Shown here piece after piece: positions 27,080 through 35,179 of a stretch of 64,000 bases of DNA (position 1 is the first letter of the stretch; the number at the start of each line of letters is the position of its first letter). The position numbers and the translations under genes were made by a program. This DNA comes from Pacificoceanicola sp049341065 (GTDB taxonomy: Bacteria; Pseudomonadota; Alphaproteobacteria; Rhodobacterales; Rhodobacteraceae), in assembly GCF_049341065.1 (NCBI RefSeq), contig NZ_JBMPIX010000006.1, positions 246,647-310,646 on the forward strand, written 5' to 3'. The notes beneath the pieces were generated by a model. It ran no database searches, was not told the origin of the DNA, and saw only the letters and a list, made by a program, of their open reading frames with translations.

Positions 27080-27138
27080 AGGGGGCGCTGCCCCCGTCCC
27101 TGCGGGACTCCCCCAGGGTATTTTTGACAAGATGAAGC
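27080..27138 (+). repeat. Dispersed GC-hairpin repeat, copy after the ABC permease
   Basis: GGGGGCGCTGCCCCC, then CCTGCGGG and CTCCCCCAGGGTATTTTT, then GACAAGATGAAG. The same arrangement recurs at 29848, 38331 and 51303, and in degraded form at 6731 and 11449. It fills most of the spacer between the permease and urtE. Confidence 0.7.
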
Positions 27139-27148
27139 GCGGCAGGCC

Positions 27149-27844
27149 TCAGATCGAGACGCTTTCCAGCAAAGCCTCGCGGTCTTGTTTGGGATTGGGT
27201 GTCTTGAAGCTGACCTGCCCGCGGTTCATGACAAAGACCTGATCGGCCAGCCCGACCGCAAAGTCGAAATACTGCTCAACCAGAATGATGGCGATTTCGC
27301 CCTCCTCGCGAAGCACTTCGATCACGCGGCCGATCTGTTTTATGATGCTGGGCTGGATGCCTTCGGTCGGCTCGTCCAGCAGGAGCACCTTGGGCCGGGT
27401 GATCAGGGCGCGGGCGATGGCAAGCTGCTGTTGCTGCCCCCCGGAGAGGTCGCCACCGCGCCGATGCAGGAATTCTTTGAGGATCGGGAAAAGGTCAAAA
27501 ATTCGATCCGGGACATGATGCTCGCTACGCGGCAGGCAGGCAAAGCCGGTTTCGAGGTTTTCCATTACCGTCATCAGGGGAAAAACTTCGCGGCCCTGCG
27601 GGACATAGGCGATGCCAGCCTTGGCGGCTGAAAAACCCGTGGGATGGCCAAGGTCCTGACCATTCAGCGTGATCGTGCCGCCGGTGAACGGATGCCGCCC
27701 CGCAATCGCTTTGAGCAGCGAGGTCTTGCCCACGCCGTTGGTGCCCATGACGCCCGTCACCTGCCCCGGTTCCGCCGTCAGGGAAATGCCGTGGAGGATC
27801 TGGCTTTGGCCATAGCGAAGGGTGAGGTCTTGGATTTCCAGCAT
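27149..27844 (-). CDS. urtE: Urea ABC transporter ATP-binding protein UrtE
   Basis: A 231-residue ATPase with Walker A GTNGVGKTS (about 34-42), signature LSGGQQQQLAIARALI and Walker B VLLLDEPTEG. The start MLEIQDLTLRYGQSQILHGI and the LivF-like layout identify UrtE. It is the last gene of urtABCDE on the minus strand, 3 bases after urtD. With UrtD it powers import of urea through UrtB/UrtC. No urease genes are in the window. Confidence 0.93.
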   Translation of the reverse strand: MLEIQDLTLRYGQSQILHGISLTAEPGQVTGVMGTNGVGKTSLLKAIAGRHPFTGGTITLNGQDLGHPTGFSAAKAGIAYVPQGREVFPLMTVMENLETGFACLPRSEHHVPDRIFDLFPILKEFLHRRGGDLSGGQQQQLAIARALITRPKVLLLDEPTEGIQPSIIKQIGRVIEVLREEGEIAIILVEQYFDFAVGLADQVFVMNRGQVSFKTPNPKQDREALLESVSI

Positions 27845-27847
27845 GGA

Positions 27848-28588
27848 TCAGCGTCCCAGATAGACGTCAATGACGTCCTTGTTTTTGGTGACATGCTCAA
27901 GCGAGCCTTCGGCAAGAACCGAGCCTTCATGCAGAACGGTGACCTTGCAGTTCAGACGGCGGACAAATTCCATATCGTGTTCGACAACGACGACCGCATG
28001 TTTTTCCGCAAGGCGTTTGAGCAGGTCCGTGGTGTGTTCGCGCTCCGCCGGGGTCATGCCTGCAGCGGGCTCATCCACCAGCAAAAGCCGAGGCTCTTGC
28101 GCCAGTAGCATGCCGATTTCCAGCCACTGTTTCTGACCGTGTGACAGCTCGCCCGCAGGGCGCGTCAGATGATCGGAAAGCCCGATCTCGCTGGCGATCG
28201 CTTCGATCCGACCCGCACCTTTGGCGGACTTGCGATAGAGCAACACGTCGAAGGGGCCGCGCGGATTTTTCAGAGCCATGGCCAGATTTTCGCGCACGCT
28301 TTGCGCCTCGAACACCGTTGGTTTCTGGAACTTCCGGCCGATCCCGGCGCGGGCGATATGGGATTCGGACATCTTGAGCAGCGAGATGGATTTCTCGCCA
28401 AAGATGACGCGACCAGTGTCGGGCCGGGTCTTGCCGGTGATGATGTCCATGAAGGTTGTCTTACCGGCGCCGTTCGGGCCGATGATGGCGCGCATTTCCG
28501 GCTCACCGATCTGGAAGCTGAGGTTGTTGATGGCCTTGAAGCCGTCGAACGAGACCGAAACCCCGGACATTTCGAGAAGCGTTCCCAT
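27848..28588 (-). CDS. urtD: Urea ABC transporter ATP-binding protein UrtD
   Basis: A 246-residue LivG-type ATPase with Walker A GPNGAGKTT, the Q-loop region, the signature LSHGQKQWLEIGMLL, where the usual LSGGQ is LSHGQ as is common in UrtD, and Walker B RLLLVDEPAAGMTPAE. The start and the urtC stop overlap (TAATG). Confidence 0.94.
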   Translation of the reverse strand: MGTLLEMSGVSVSFDGFKAINNLSFQIGEPEMRAIIGPNGAGKTTFMDIITGKTRPDTGRVIFGEKSISLLKMSESHIARAGIGRKFQKPTVFEAQSVRENLAMALKNPRGPFDVLLYRKSAKGAGRIEAIASEIGLSDHLTRPAGELSHGQKQWLEIGMLLAQEPRLLLVDEPAAGMTPAEREHTTDLLKRLAEKHAVVVVEHDMEFVRRLNCKVTVLHEGSVLAEGSLEHVTKNKDVIDVYLGR

Positions 28589-29925
28589 TATTCAGATCCC
28601 TCCTCAGCGCGTTTGGAGCCCTTGTCCGGGCCATAGTCGCCCTGACGGTCCGGTGTGCGGCGGATCATGATCATGTCGAACAGACCTCCGATCCCCTTGG
28701 GGGCAAAGAGAGTAACCAGAACAAAGCTGAGGCCAAGCAGCACGAGCCACCAGTCGGTCCAGTTGATCGTATAGAAACCAAGGTTGATGTCCGGCGCGCC
28801 TCCTCCTGTGAACCACGACGATAGAAGGGAGACAAACGCGGCGCCGATCGCCGCGCCATAAAGGCGCCCGCGTCCGCCGATGGCGACCCAGACGGCGAGG
28901 TAGATCGAGGCGATGGGCGCGATCTCGGCCGGGTTGATGATACCGGCCTGCGGATAATACAGCGCGCCAGCGATGCCCGCGACGATAGCGGTGACGGTAA
29001 AGACGAAGAGTTTGTAGCTTTCGACGTGGTAACCGAGAAAGCGCACGCGCGCTTCGTCATCGCGGATGCCGCGGATCACACTCCCCATCTTGCCCGACGT
29101 CACCCATGCGAAAAGAACATAGCCCAACCCAAGAGCCATCGCCGAGGCCCAGAAGAAAGCAATCGAGAGGGTCGCCTGAGAGGTTTCTTCGAAACCGGGG
29201 ATATTTTGCAGACCGGACAGGCCGTTGTTGCCGCGCAGACCGCTGTCGTTCTGGAACAGGTACAGCGACAGGGCCAAGGTCATCGCCTGCGTCAGGATCG
29301 ACAGGTAAACTCCGGTGACGCGACTGCGGAAGGCGAGCCAACCAAAGACAAGCGCTAGGAGGCCGGGGATGGCGACGACCATCAATAGTTGCAGAAACAG
29401 GCTGTCGGAAAAGGCCCAGATCATCGGAAAGTCGGAAGACCCCACGACGCCAAAGATCTGGTTGCCGATGGCGTCGCTGATTTCCTGCGTCGTCGGCGGG
29501 ATGGCGGCGGCCGAGAGGCTTTGCTCAACAATGATCTCGGTGCGGGCGTACATCAGCCATTGGCCGATGGCGTAACCGCCGATGCCGAAAAAGGCCATGT
29601 GACCCAGCGAAAGAATGCCGCAATAGCCCCAAACCACATCCATGGCGATGGCGACAAGGCAAAGGCAAAGGGTCTTGCCCAGGGTCTTGACGAAGGAGGT
29701 GGATAGGAAATCAGAGCCGGTGGCTTCGGACAACAGGGTGACGCCAAACGTGAACAAGGCCAGAGCGAGCAGGAACCACAACACCGAGGGATTTTGGACG
29801 ATAAAGCTTTTACGAGGGATTTCGCCGCGCTTTGCGCCGCGATCCGCTGGGGGCTCCGCCCCCAGACCCCCGGGATATTTCTGGACCGATGAAGCCATAA
29901 GCGCGCTTTCTGTTCTCTGTGTCAT
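28588..29925 (-). CDS. urtC: Urea ABC transporter permease UrtC
   Basis: A 445-residue LivM-type permease with about 8-10 membrane segments, the first near 47-66 (LWFLLALALFTFGVTLL). The conserved GYCGILSLGHMAFFGIGGYA follows. The stretch between the start and the first membrane helix (about residues 10-30, SSVQKYPGGLGAEPPADRG) is encoded by a copy of the dispersed GC-hairpin repeat, so the N-terminal tail is longer than expected. The ATG overlaps the urtB stop (ATGA). Confidence 0.92.
   Translation of the reverse strand: MTQRTESALMASSVQKYPGGLGAEPPADRGAKRGEIPRKSFIVQNPSVLWFLLALALFTFGVTLLSEATGSDFLSTSFVKTLGKTLCLCLVAIAMDVVWGYCGILSLGHMAFFGIGGYAIGQWLMYARTEIIVEQSLSAAAIPPTTQEISDAIGNQIFGVVGSSDFPMIWAFSDSLFLQLLMVVAIPGLLALVFGWLAFRSRVTGVYLSILTQAMTLALSLYLFQNDSGLRGNNGLSGLQNIPGFEETSQATLSIAFFWASAMALGLGYVLFAWVTSGKMGSVIRGIRDDEARVRFLGYHVESYKLFVFTVTAIVAGIAGALYYPQAGIINPAEIAPIASIYLAVWVAIGGRGRLYGAAIGAAFVSLLSSWFTGGGAPDINLGFYTINWTDWWLVLLGLSFVLVTLFAPKGIGGLFDMIMIRRTPDRQGDYGPDKGSKRAEEGSE
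29848..29894 (+). repeat. Dispersed GC-hairpin repeat inside the urtC 5' coding region
   Basis: GGGGGCTCCGCCCCC, then ACCCCCGGGATATTTCTGGACC and GATGAAG, the same order as the copies at 27080, 38331 and 51303 but shorter (middle hairpin missing). It lies within codons 10-30 of urtC, read antisense. Confidence 0.65.
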
Positions 29926-31850
29926 GCTTCAGCCGCGCGGCCTTTGAGAGCAACGATGCCCTTGGGCCGGAACTGGATGAAGAGGATGATGAAGAGGATC
30001 ATGTAGGTTTGGGCAGCGAGGGTGTTCGAAGGGTTCAGGAACTCGATCCCCTTTTGCAGCGTGCCGATCATCGACGCCCCCGCGAGCGTGCCCCAGACAT
30101 TGCCAACGCCGCCGACCACAACGGTCATGAAGCTTTGAACGATGTAATCCGCGCCCATTTCCGAGGTGACCTTGGCGTATAGGCCAATGGCGACCCCAGC
30201 GATCCCGGCGATGCCGGAGCCGAGTCCGAAAGTCAGCATGTTGATGCGGTCGGGGTTGATGCCCATCGAGGCGGCCATGCCGGGGTTTTGCGTCACGGCA
30301 CGGACTTCGAGACCGAGGCGGGTCTTGTTCAGGATAAACAGGATCAGACCGAGGAAAATCAGCGCGAGCACGAAGATCGCGATGCGGATGTAACTGATCT
30401 GCACGACCTCGTTGACCACCAGCGCTCCGTCCAGCCAGCCGGGTGAGGTCAGAGGACGCGCCTGCGTGCCAAAGATGTTCTTGGCCAGTTGTTGCAAGGC
30501 AATCGATATGCCGAAGGTGGCGAGCAGCGTTTCCAGCGGGCGGTGGTAGAGCCAACGGATCACCAGACGTTCCATCGCCACGCCTGCTCCAAAGGTGACG
30601 GCAAAGGCCACCGGCAGGGCGACGATCAGCGACAGGGTGTAGTCGGGGATGAGCTGCTGCATGACATAACCAGTGTAGGCGCCCATCATGATGAATTCGC
30701 CATGCGCCATGTTGATCACTCCCATCACTCCGAAAGTGATGGCAAGTCCGATCGCCGCGAGAAAGTAGATAGAGGCCAGGGAGAGTGCATCCAGTGCAAG
30801 GTCAGCGGTCTGATTGAGGGCGACGTTTCGTTCGATACTGTCAAGAACGCGGGCGGCGGCGGCTGTGACCTCGGGGTCCTGCTCGGCATAGGTTTCAAAG
30901 AAGCTGTGTGCAGCAAGGATTTCAGCGGCCGCATCATCGGTGACTGTCGGCGGTACGAGCCCTTGATCCGCAAGGGCAGTGTAGGCCTCGAAGCGGCGCT
31001 CCAGCGTATCAAGGTCGTGCACTGGAATCCCCGCGACGGCCCCCCCAACGATATTGGCGGCCAGCGCCTCTTTGATGGCGGCATTGGAGATACGCGCGGT
31101 GGCAAGGCCTGCATCGACAAGGCGGCCGTAGGCTTCGACCTCGGTCAGGTCGGTGCCGGGCGTCAGGATGCGGGCAATATTTGCGTTTTCGGGAATCTCC
31201 GTCCCGACGCCAGCGCTGGTGGTCAGGATCTGGTTGAGCGTCGCGCGGGCTTCTACGCTGAGCCCGCCAGCAAGGTTTTCGATTGCCGCCACGCGAATCT
31301 TGGTCGTCTCGCCATAGCGGGCTTTGAGCATATCCACGACGCCCTGCTTGCGCAGCAAAATATCAGGGTCCGTTTCCCCGGCGAGAGAGGCTTCGAGCGG
31401 GGCAATCTGATCGCCACTCGGGGCGCGGGCAATCGCATCGAGCGCTTCGCGACGTTTGGCGCTATCGGGATCGGACAGTTGAAATTGGACCAGCGCGCCG
31501 CCAATGGCCTTGCGCACGCCGCCGTTGGGCTTGATCGCGTCAAGATCGGCATCGCCCAGATCAACCGCTTCGCCGCTGTCCACGTCCGTGACCGGATCGC
31601 CTTCGTAGTAGAACAGCCCGGTCGCCGTGTCCTGCACCACTTCGCGGGCTTGCCAACGCTCAAGGAACACCTGCACCTGAGGAAGCCCGGACAACATAAG
31701 ATCGTTGATCACCACGCTGACCGTCTGGCGGCCCGGCTTGGCCACCTCATCGGCATGCTTTTGCAGAAGTGTCTGGAGTTCTTGCGCCTTGGCAGGGGCC
31801 GAAAGACCCGTCAGGACAAGCAGGAGAAAGGCGAAAAACGCGCGTAGCAT
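29922..31850 (-). CDS. urtB: Urea ABC transporter permease UrtB (long form)
   Basis: A 642-residue protein with a signal peptide (about 1-22), then some 320 residues of helical, HEAT-like repeat sequence predicted outside the membrane (REALDAIARAPSGDQIAPLE and similar). A LivH-type permease domain follows, starting near 345 with IYFLAAIGLAITFGVMGVIN and MAHGEFIMMGAYTGYV. The extra N-terminal region is typical of proteobacterial UrtB, but its function is not established. It is separated from urtA by a strong hairpin. Confidence 0.93.
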   Translation of the reverse strand: MLRAFFAFLLLVLTGLSAPAKAQELQTLLQKHADEVAKPGRQTVSVVINDLMLSGLPQVQVFLERWQAREVVQDTATGLFYYEGDPVTDVDSGEAVDLGDADLDAIKPNGGVRKAIGGALVQFQLSDPDSAKRREALDAIARAPSGDQIAPLEASLAGETDPDILLRKQGVVDMLKARYGETTKIRVAAIENLAGGLSVEARATLNQILTTSAGVGTEIPENANIARILTPGTDLTEVEAYGRLVDAGLATARISNAAIKEALAANIVGGAVAGIPVHDLDTLERRFEAYTALADQGLVPPTVTDDAAAEILAAHSFFETYAEQDPEVTAAAARVLDSIERNVALNQTADLALDALSLASIYFLAAIGLAITFGVMGVINMAHGEFIMMGAYTGYVMQQLIPDYTLSLIVALPVAFAVTFGAGVAMERLVIRWLYHRPLETLLATFGISIALQQLAKNIFGTQARPLTSPGWLDGALVVNEVVQISYIRIAIFVLALIFLGLILFILNKTRLGLEVRAVTQNPGMAASMGINPDRINMLTFGLGSGIAGIAGVAIGLYAKVTSEMGADYIVQSFMTVVVGGVGNVWGTLAGASMIGTLQKGIEFLNPSNTLAAQTYMILFIILFIQFRPKGIVALKGRAAEA

Positions 31851-31872
31851 GTAGGTCTTTCCGTAAAGGGTT

Positions 31873-31901
31873 GGGGCGCGCGAGGGAGAAGCGCGCGCCC
31901 C
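31873..31901 (-). terminator. Intercistronic hairpin between urtA and urtB
   Basis: A perfect 10-base-pair stem GGGGCGCGCG / CGCGCGCCCC around a 9-base loop lies between the urtA stop and the urtB start. There is no T-run. It probably acts as an attenuator or stabiliser that gives more binding protein than permease, as is common after ABC binding-protein genes (inference). Confidence 0.7.
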
Positions 31902-31913
31902 GGTCAGGTCAGA

Positions 31914-33194
31914 TCAGTAGTTGGATTTGATCTGCACACAGGTCTCGGTTTCGGTGTTGTACATGCCGCAGCCGAGGTCTTTCCAATCGGACTTGAGAAC
32001 CGCCGACTCCGGCAGGAAGTCGGTCCAGGCGTCGCCGGGAACCGGGTCGGTCTGGCTGATGATGTCAAACTGGCCATCCGCCTGAATTTCGCCGATCAAG
32101 ACCGGCTTGGACAGGTGGTGGTTCGGAAGCATCACGGCGGTGCCGCCGGTCAGGTTCGGGAATTCCTGGCCGTACATGGCGGTACGAACAGCGTCGACTT
32201 CGGTGGTGCCAGCAGCGGTAACCGCGTTGGCCCACATGTTGAAGCCAATGTAGTGGGCTTCCATCGGGTCGTTGGTCACGCGGTCTTCGCCCATCTTGGC
32301 TTTCCACTTGGCAACCCATTCCTTGTTCGCCGGGGTGTCAGCGGACTGGAAGTAGTTCCATGCGGCGAGGTGCCCGACAAGGTTCGAGGTGTCGAGACCG
32401 GACAGTTCCTCTTCACCAACCGAGAAGGCCACAACCGGGATGTCGTCGGCGCTTACGTCAGCGGCAGCCAGTTCCTTGTAGAAACCGATGTTGGCGTCGC
32501 CGTTGATGGTCGAGATCACACCAACCTGCTTGCCGTCAGCGCCCAGCGCCACAACGTCAGAGACGATCGTTGCCCAGTCGGAGTGACCGAAGGGAGTGTA
32601 GTTCACGAAAATGTCTTCTTCGGCGATGCCCTTGGACTTCAGATAGCTTTCGAGGATGTTGTTCGTGGTGCGCGGATAAACATAGTCGGTGCCCAGCAGC
32701 GCGAATTTCTCGACGCCCAGTTCCTCGAGGAAGTAATCAACCGCAGGGATCGCCTGCTGGTTCGGCGCAGCGCCGGTGTAGAAAACGTTCTTTGAGCTTT
32801 CTTCACCCTCGTATTGCACCGGGTAGAACAGCAGGCCGTTCAGTTCTTCGATGACCGGCAGAACGGATTTGCGCGACACCGAGGTCCAGTTACCAAAGAT
32901 CACGTCAACGTTGTGAACGGTCAGCAGCTCGCGCGCCTTTTCGGCGAAGAGCGGCCAATCCGAGGCCGGATCGACGACGACAGCTTCGAGTTCGCAGCCC
33001 AGCAGGCCGCCTTTGGCGTTCTGGTCTTCGACCAGCATTTCGATCGTGTCTTTCAGCGTGGTTTCAGAGATGGCCATCGTGCCGGACAGCGAATGCAGAA
33101 CGCCAACTTTGATCGGGCAGTCCTGCGCCAGCGCCGAAGTGGCAGAAAGCAGCAGCGCAGCAGTCGGAAGAGCAGCGAGGAAAGAGGTTTTCAT
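31914..33194 (-). CDS. urtA: Urea ABC transporter substrate-binding protein UrtA
   Basis: A 426-residue periplasmic binding protein with a signal peptide (about 1-23, ATSALAQ). The type I fold shows CPIKVGVLHSLSGTMAISET, LLFYPVQYEGEESSKNVFYTGAAPNQQ and GTDYVYPRT, all diagnostic for UrtA/FmdD-type urea or amide binders. It is the first gene of urtABCDE. These operons are usually NtrC- or nitrogen-regulated; no sigma-54 site was recognised here. Confidence 0.94.
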   Translation of the reverse strand: MKTSFLAALPTAALLLSATSALAQDCPIKVGVLHSLSGTMAISETTLKDTIEMLVEDQNAKGGLLGCELEAVVVDPASDWPLFAEKARELLTVHNVDVIFGNWTSVSRKSVLPVIEELNGLLFYPVQYEGEESSKNVFYTGAAPNQQAIPAVDYFLEELGVEKFALLGTDYVYPRTTNNILESYLKSKGIAEEDIFVNYTPFGHSDWATIVSDVVALGADGKQVGVISTINGDANIGFYKELAAADVSADDIPVVAFSVGEEELSGLDTSNLVGHLAAWNYFQSADTPANKEWVAKWKAKMGEDRVTNDPMEAHYIGFNMWANAVTAAGTTEVDAVRTAMYGQEFPNLTGGTAVMLPNHHLSKPVLIGEIQADGQFDIISQTDPVPGDAWTDFLPESAVLKSDWKDLGCGMYNTETETCVQIKSNY

Positions 33195-33659
33195 TTGGCA
33201 AAGGCCCCAAGTGTTGAGCGGCAGAGGCGGTTTACTCGATGCGGATCATGGCGCCGCTCAAACCGGTGACCGCTGCCGCGATCGGTGAATAGGTGCGAAG
33301 GAGTCCCAGATCGTCCCCCGCGTTTGCAGGCGCCGCATACTCGACGCGTTGCTGGGGCATTAAGGGCGCGAGAACGGGCGAGGCTCCCGATATTCTTGGC
33401 TGCGACGCAGCAATTCACGGAGACTTGCACAACTATTGTGCGCAATTTGGCATGATTGCCCGATATGTAGGCGCTAACCAAGGGTAAACTTCTGGATTAC
33501 CAATCCTGATCTGCGCAATTTAAAGGCGAATTTCAGGGCAGATTCGCCCACATGCCCGTTCCGGCGGCATTCAAAGACTGGTTGAATGTCGAGAACGCCT
33601 TTCCATTGAAAGCCCTGGGGCTGTATAGGGCTGAAAACGTCATTCCGAGGGAGACTCAT
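33195..33659. promoter_or_regulatory. Divergent control region between urtA and dapD
   Basis: A 465-base spacer with no convincing gene. GCACAACTATTGTGC (33427-33441) is a 6-base inverted repeat around CTA and fits a dimeric regulator site for the urt operon. A sigma-54 -24/-12 pair was looked for on the minus strand and not found. The dapD frame stays open to 33552 but without homologous sequence. Confidence 0.5.
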
Positions 33660-34487
33660 ATGTCCAACGCACAGCTTGAAGCCGCCATCGAAGCCGCCTG
33701 GGAGGCCCGCGATACCATCACGCCGTCCACCGGCGGCGAAACCCGCGAAGCCATCGAGGATACTCTGAACGCTTTGGACAGCGGGTCGCTGCGCGTTGCC
33801 GAGCGTCAGGAAGATGGCAAATGGCATGTGAACCAATGGGCGAAAAAGGCCGTTTTGCTGGGCTTCCGCATCAAGGACATGGAGATCCACGACAACGGCC
33901 CGCAAGGCTCGGGCTGGTGGGACAAGGTCGACAGCAAGTTCAAAGGCTGGGGTGACAACCAGTGGAAGGCCGCGGGCTTTCGCGCCGTGCCGAACTGCGT
34001 CGTACGCAAGTCTGCTTATATCGCACCGGGCGTGGTGCTGATGCCGTCCTTTGTGAACCTTGGCGCCTATGTGGACAGCGGCACCATGGTCGACACATGG
34101 GCCACGGTTGGATCCTGCGCGCAGATCGGCAAGGGCGTGCATCTGTCGGGCGGCGTCGGTATCGGCGGCGTGTTGGAGCCGATGCAGGCCGGCCCGACCA
34201 TCATCGAGGACAACTGCTTTATCGGGGCACGTTCCGAGGTGGTCGAGGGCTGCATCATCCGCGAAGGCTCGGTCCTTGGGATGGGGGTGTTCATCGGCCA
34301 GTCCACCAAGATCGTCGACCGCGAAACCGGCGAGGTCATGTATGGCGAAGTGCCGCCCTATTCGGTGGTCGTCGCAGGCTCCATGCCCTCGAAGAACGGG
34401 ATTAATCTGTACTGCGCCGTGATCGTGAAGCGAGTAGATGAGCGCACACGCTCCAAGACTGGCATCAACGAGTTGCTGCGCGACTGA
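33660..34487 (+). CDS. dapD: Tetrahydrodipicolinate N-succinyltransferase
   Basis: A 275-residue enzyme of the succinylase route to meso-diaminopimelate and lysine. It transfers succinyl from succinyl-CoA to tetrahydrodipicolinate. The left-handed beta-helix is visible in the hexapeptide-like stretch from VVRKSAYIAPGVVLMPSFVN to IIEDNCFIGARSEVVEG, and the cap motif NDNQWKAAGFR-like GDNQWKAAGFRAVP is present. ATG 33660 follows GAGGGAGACTC and gives the standard length. dapE lies 2 kb downstream. Confidence 0.95.
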   Translation: MSNAQLEAAIEAAWEARDTITPSTGGETREAIEDTLNALDSGSLRVAERQEDGKWHVNQWAKKAVLLGFRIKDMEIHDNGPQGSGWWDKVDSKFKGWGDNQWKAAGFRAVPNCVVRKSAYIAPGVVLMPSFVNLGAYVDSGTMVDTWATVGSCAQIGKGVHLSGGVGIGGVLEPMQAGPTIIEDNCFIGARSEVVEGCIIREGSVLGMGVFIGQSTKIVDRETGEVMYGEVPPYSVVVAGSMPSKNGINLYCAVIVKRVDERTRSKTGINELLRD

Positions 34488-34825
34488 TGCGCTGGCTTGT
34501 CCTGATCCTGAGCCTTGTGGCCTTGCCAGCCGTGGCGGGGCCATACGATGGTCTTTACAAACCGCAGGGGTCCAACTGGAATTGCCGCGATATAGGACAA
34601 GACGGCGGCGCGATTGCCGTGCGGGGCAATACCTTTGATGGCGTCGAGAGCCGCTGCGCCCTGAAAAACCCTGTCGCAGTGCGCGGGATGTCGGCGACTC
34701 TCTATGACGCCGAGTGTTCAGGCGAGGGCATGACCTATGGCTATCGCATGATGCTGTTGTCCAGCCCGCCCGGCCTGACCGTGATCAGCGAAGGCTACGC
34801 GAATTACCTTGAACCCTGCGAGTAA
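34487..34825 (+). CDS. Small secreted protein of unknown function
   Basis: A 112-residue protein with a signal peptide (MRWLVLILSLVALPAVAG, cleavage about residue 17). The mature part has four cysteines (NCRDI, SRCAL, DAECS, EPCE), suggesting two disulfides in the periplasm. The start overlaps the dapD stop (TGATG), so it is co-translated with dapD, although a lysine-pathway role is not evident. No family was recognised. Confidence 0.7.
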   Translation: MRWLVLILSLVALPAVAGPYDGLYKPQGSNWNCRDIGQDGGAIAVRGNTFDGVESRCALKNPVAVRGMSATLYDAECSGEGMTYGYRMMLLSSPPGLTVISEGYANYLEPCE

Positions 34826-34828
34826 GCC

Positions 34829-35167
34829 ATGAGCAACGAAAAGAAGCCCAAAAAGCCCAGCCGCCAGCAGGTCTTTACCCTGCTGGTCGAGGTTGGCCGC
34901 AAGGATGGTGACGGTTTGCCGGACAAAAGCACCGGCGCCGCTCTCATGTGCTATGCCTCGGGCGTCGATGAGGCTGAAGCGGTGCGCGAAACCGTGGCGA
35001 TCCTCAAGCAGGCCGACATGGCGCCTTTGGACGTGACCGGTTATGGCACCGCCGACGAACGGCGCGCACAGGGCCACGAGATCGAGAAAGACGAAGAAGA
35101 GCTGATGGCGCGGGCGCTTGCGGAAAACTCTGTCATCGTCGCGCAGGTCAATCCATTCTTTGACTGA
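34829..35167 (+). CDS. Small conserved-type hypothetical protein
   Basis: A 112-residue soluble, acidic protein without signal peptide. It begins with a basic tail (KKPKKPSRQQ), then an alpha/beta-like body (VDEAEAVRETVAILKQADMA) and a charged helix (RAQGHEIEKDEEELMARALA). It follows the previous gene by 3 bases and completes a dapD-centred transcription unit. Function unknown. Confidence 0.65.
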   Translation: MSNEKKPKKPSRQQVFTLLVEVGRKDGDGLPDKSTGAALMCYASGVDEAEAVRETVAILKQADMAPLDVTGYGTADERRAQGHEIEKDEEELMARALAENSVIVAQVNPFFD

Positions 35168-35179
35168 GACTGTGCGGTT

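Noticed and set aside
27149..33194. Generic branched-chain amino acid transporter (liv) instead of urea transporter
   Set aside because: UrtA and the long UrtB, with the UrtC and UrtD features, are specific to the urea-type systems, though substrate is still inferred from family.
33195..33659. Sigma-54 promoter or NtrC site for urtA
   Set aside because: No TGGC-N9-TTGC-like pair was found on the urtA strand, and the palindrome present differs from the NtrC consensus.
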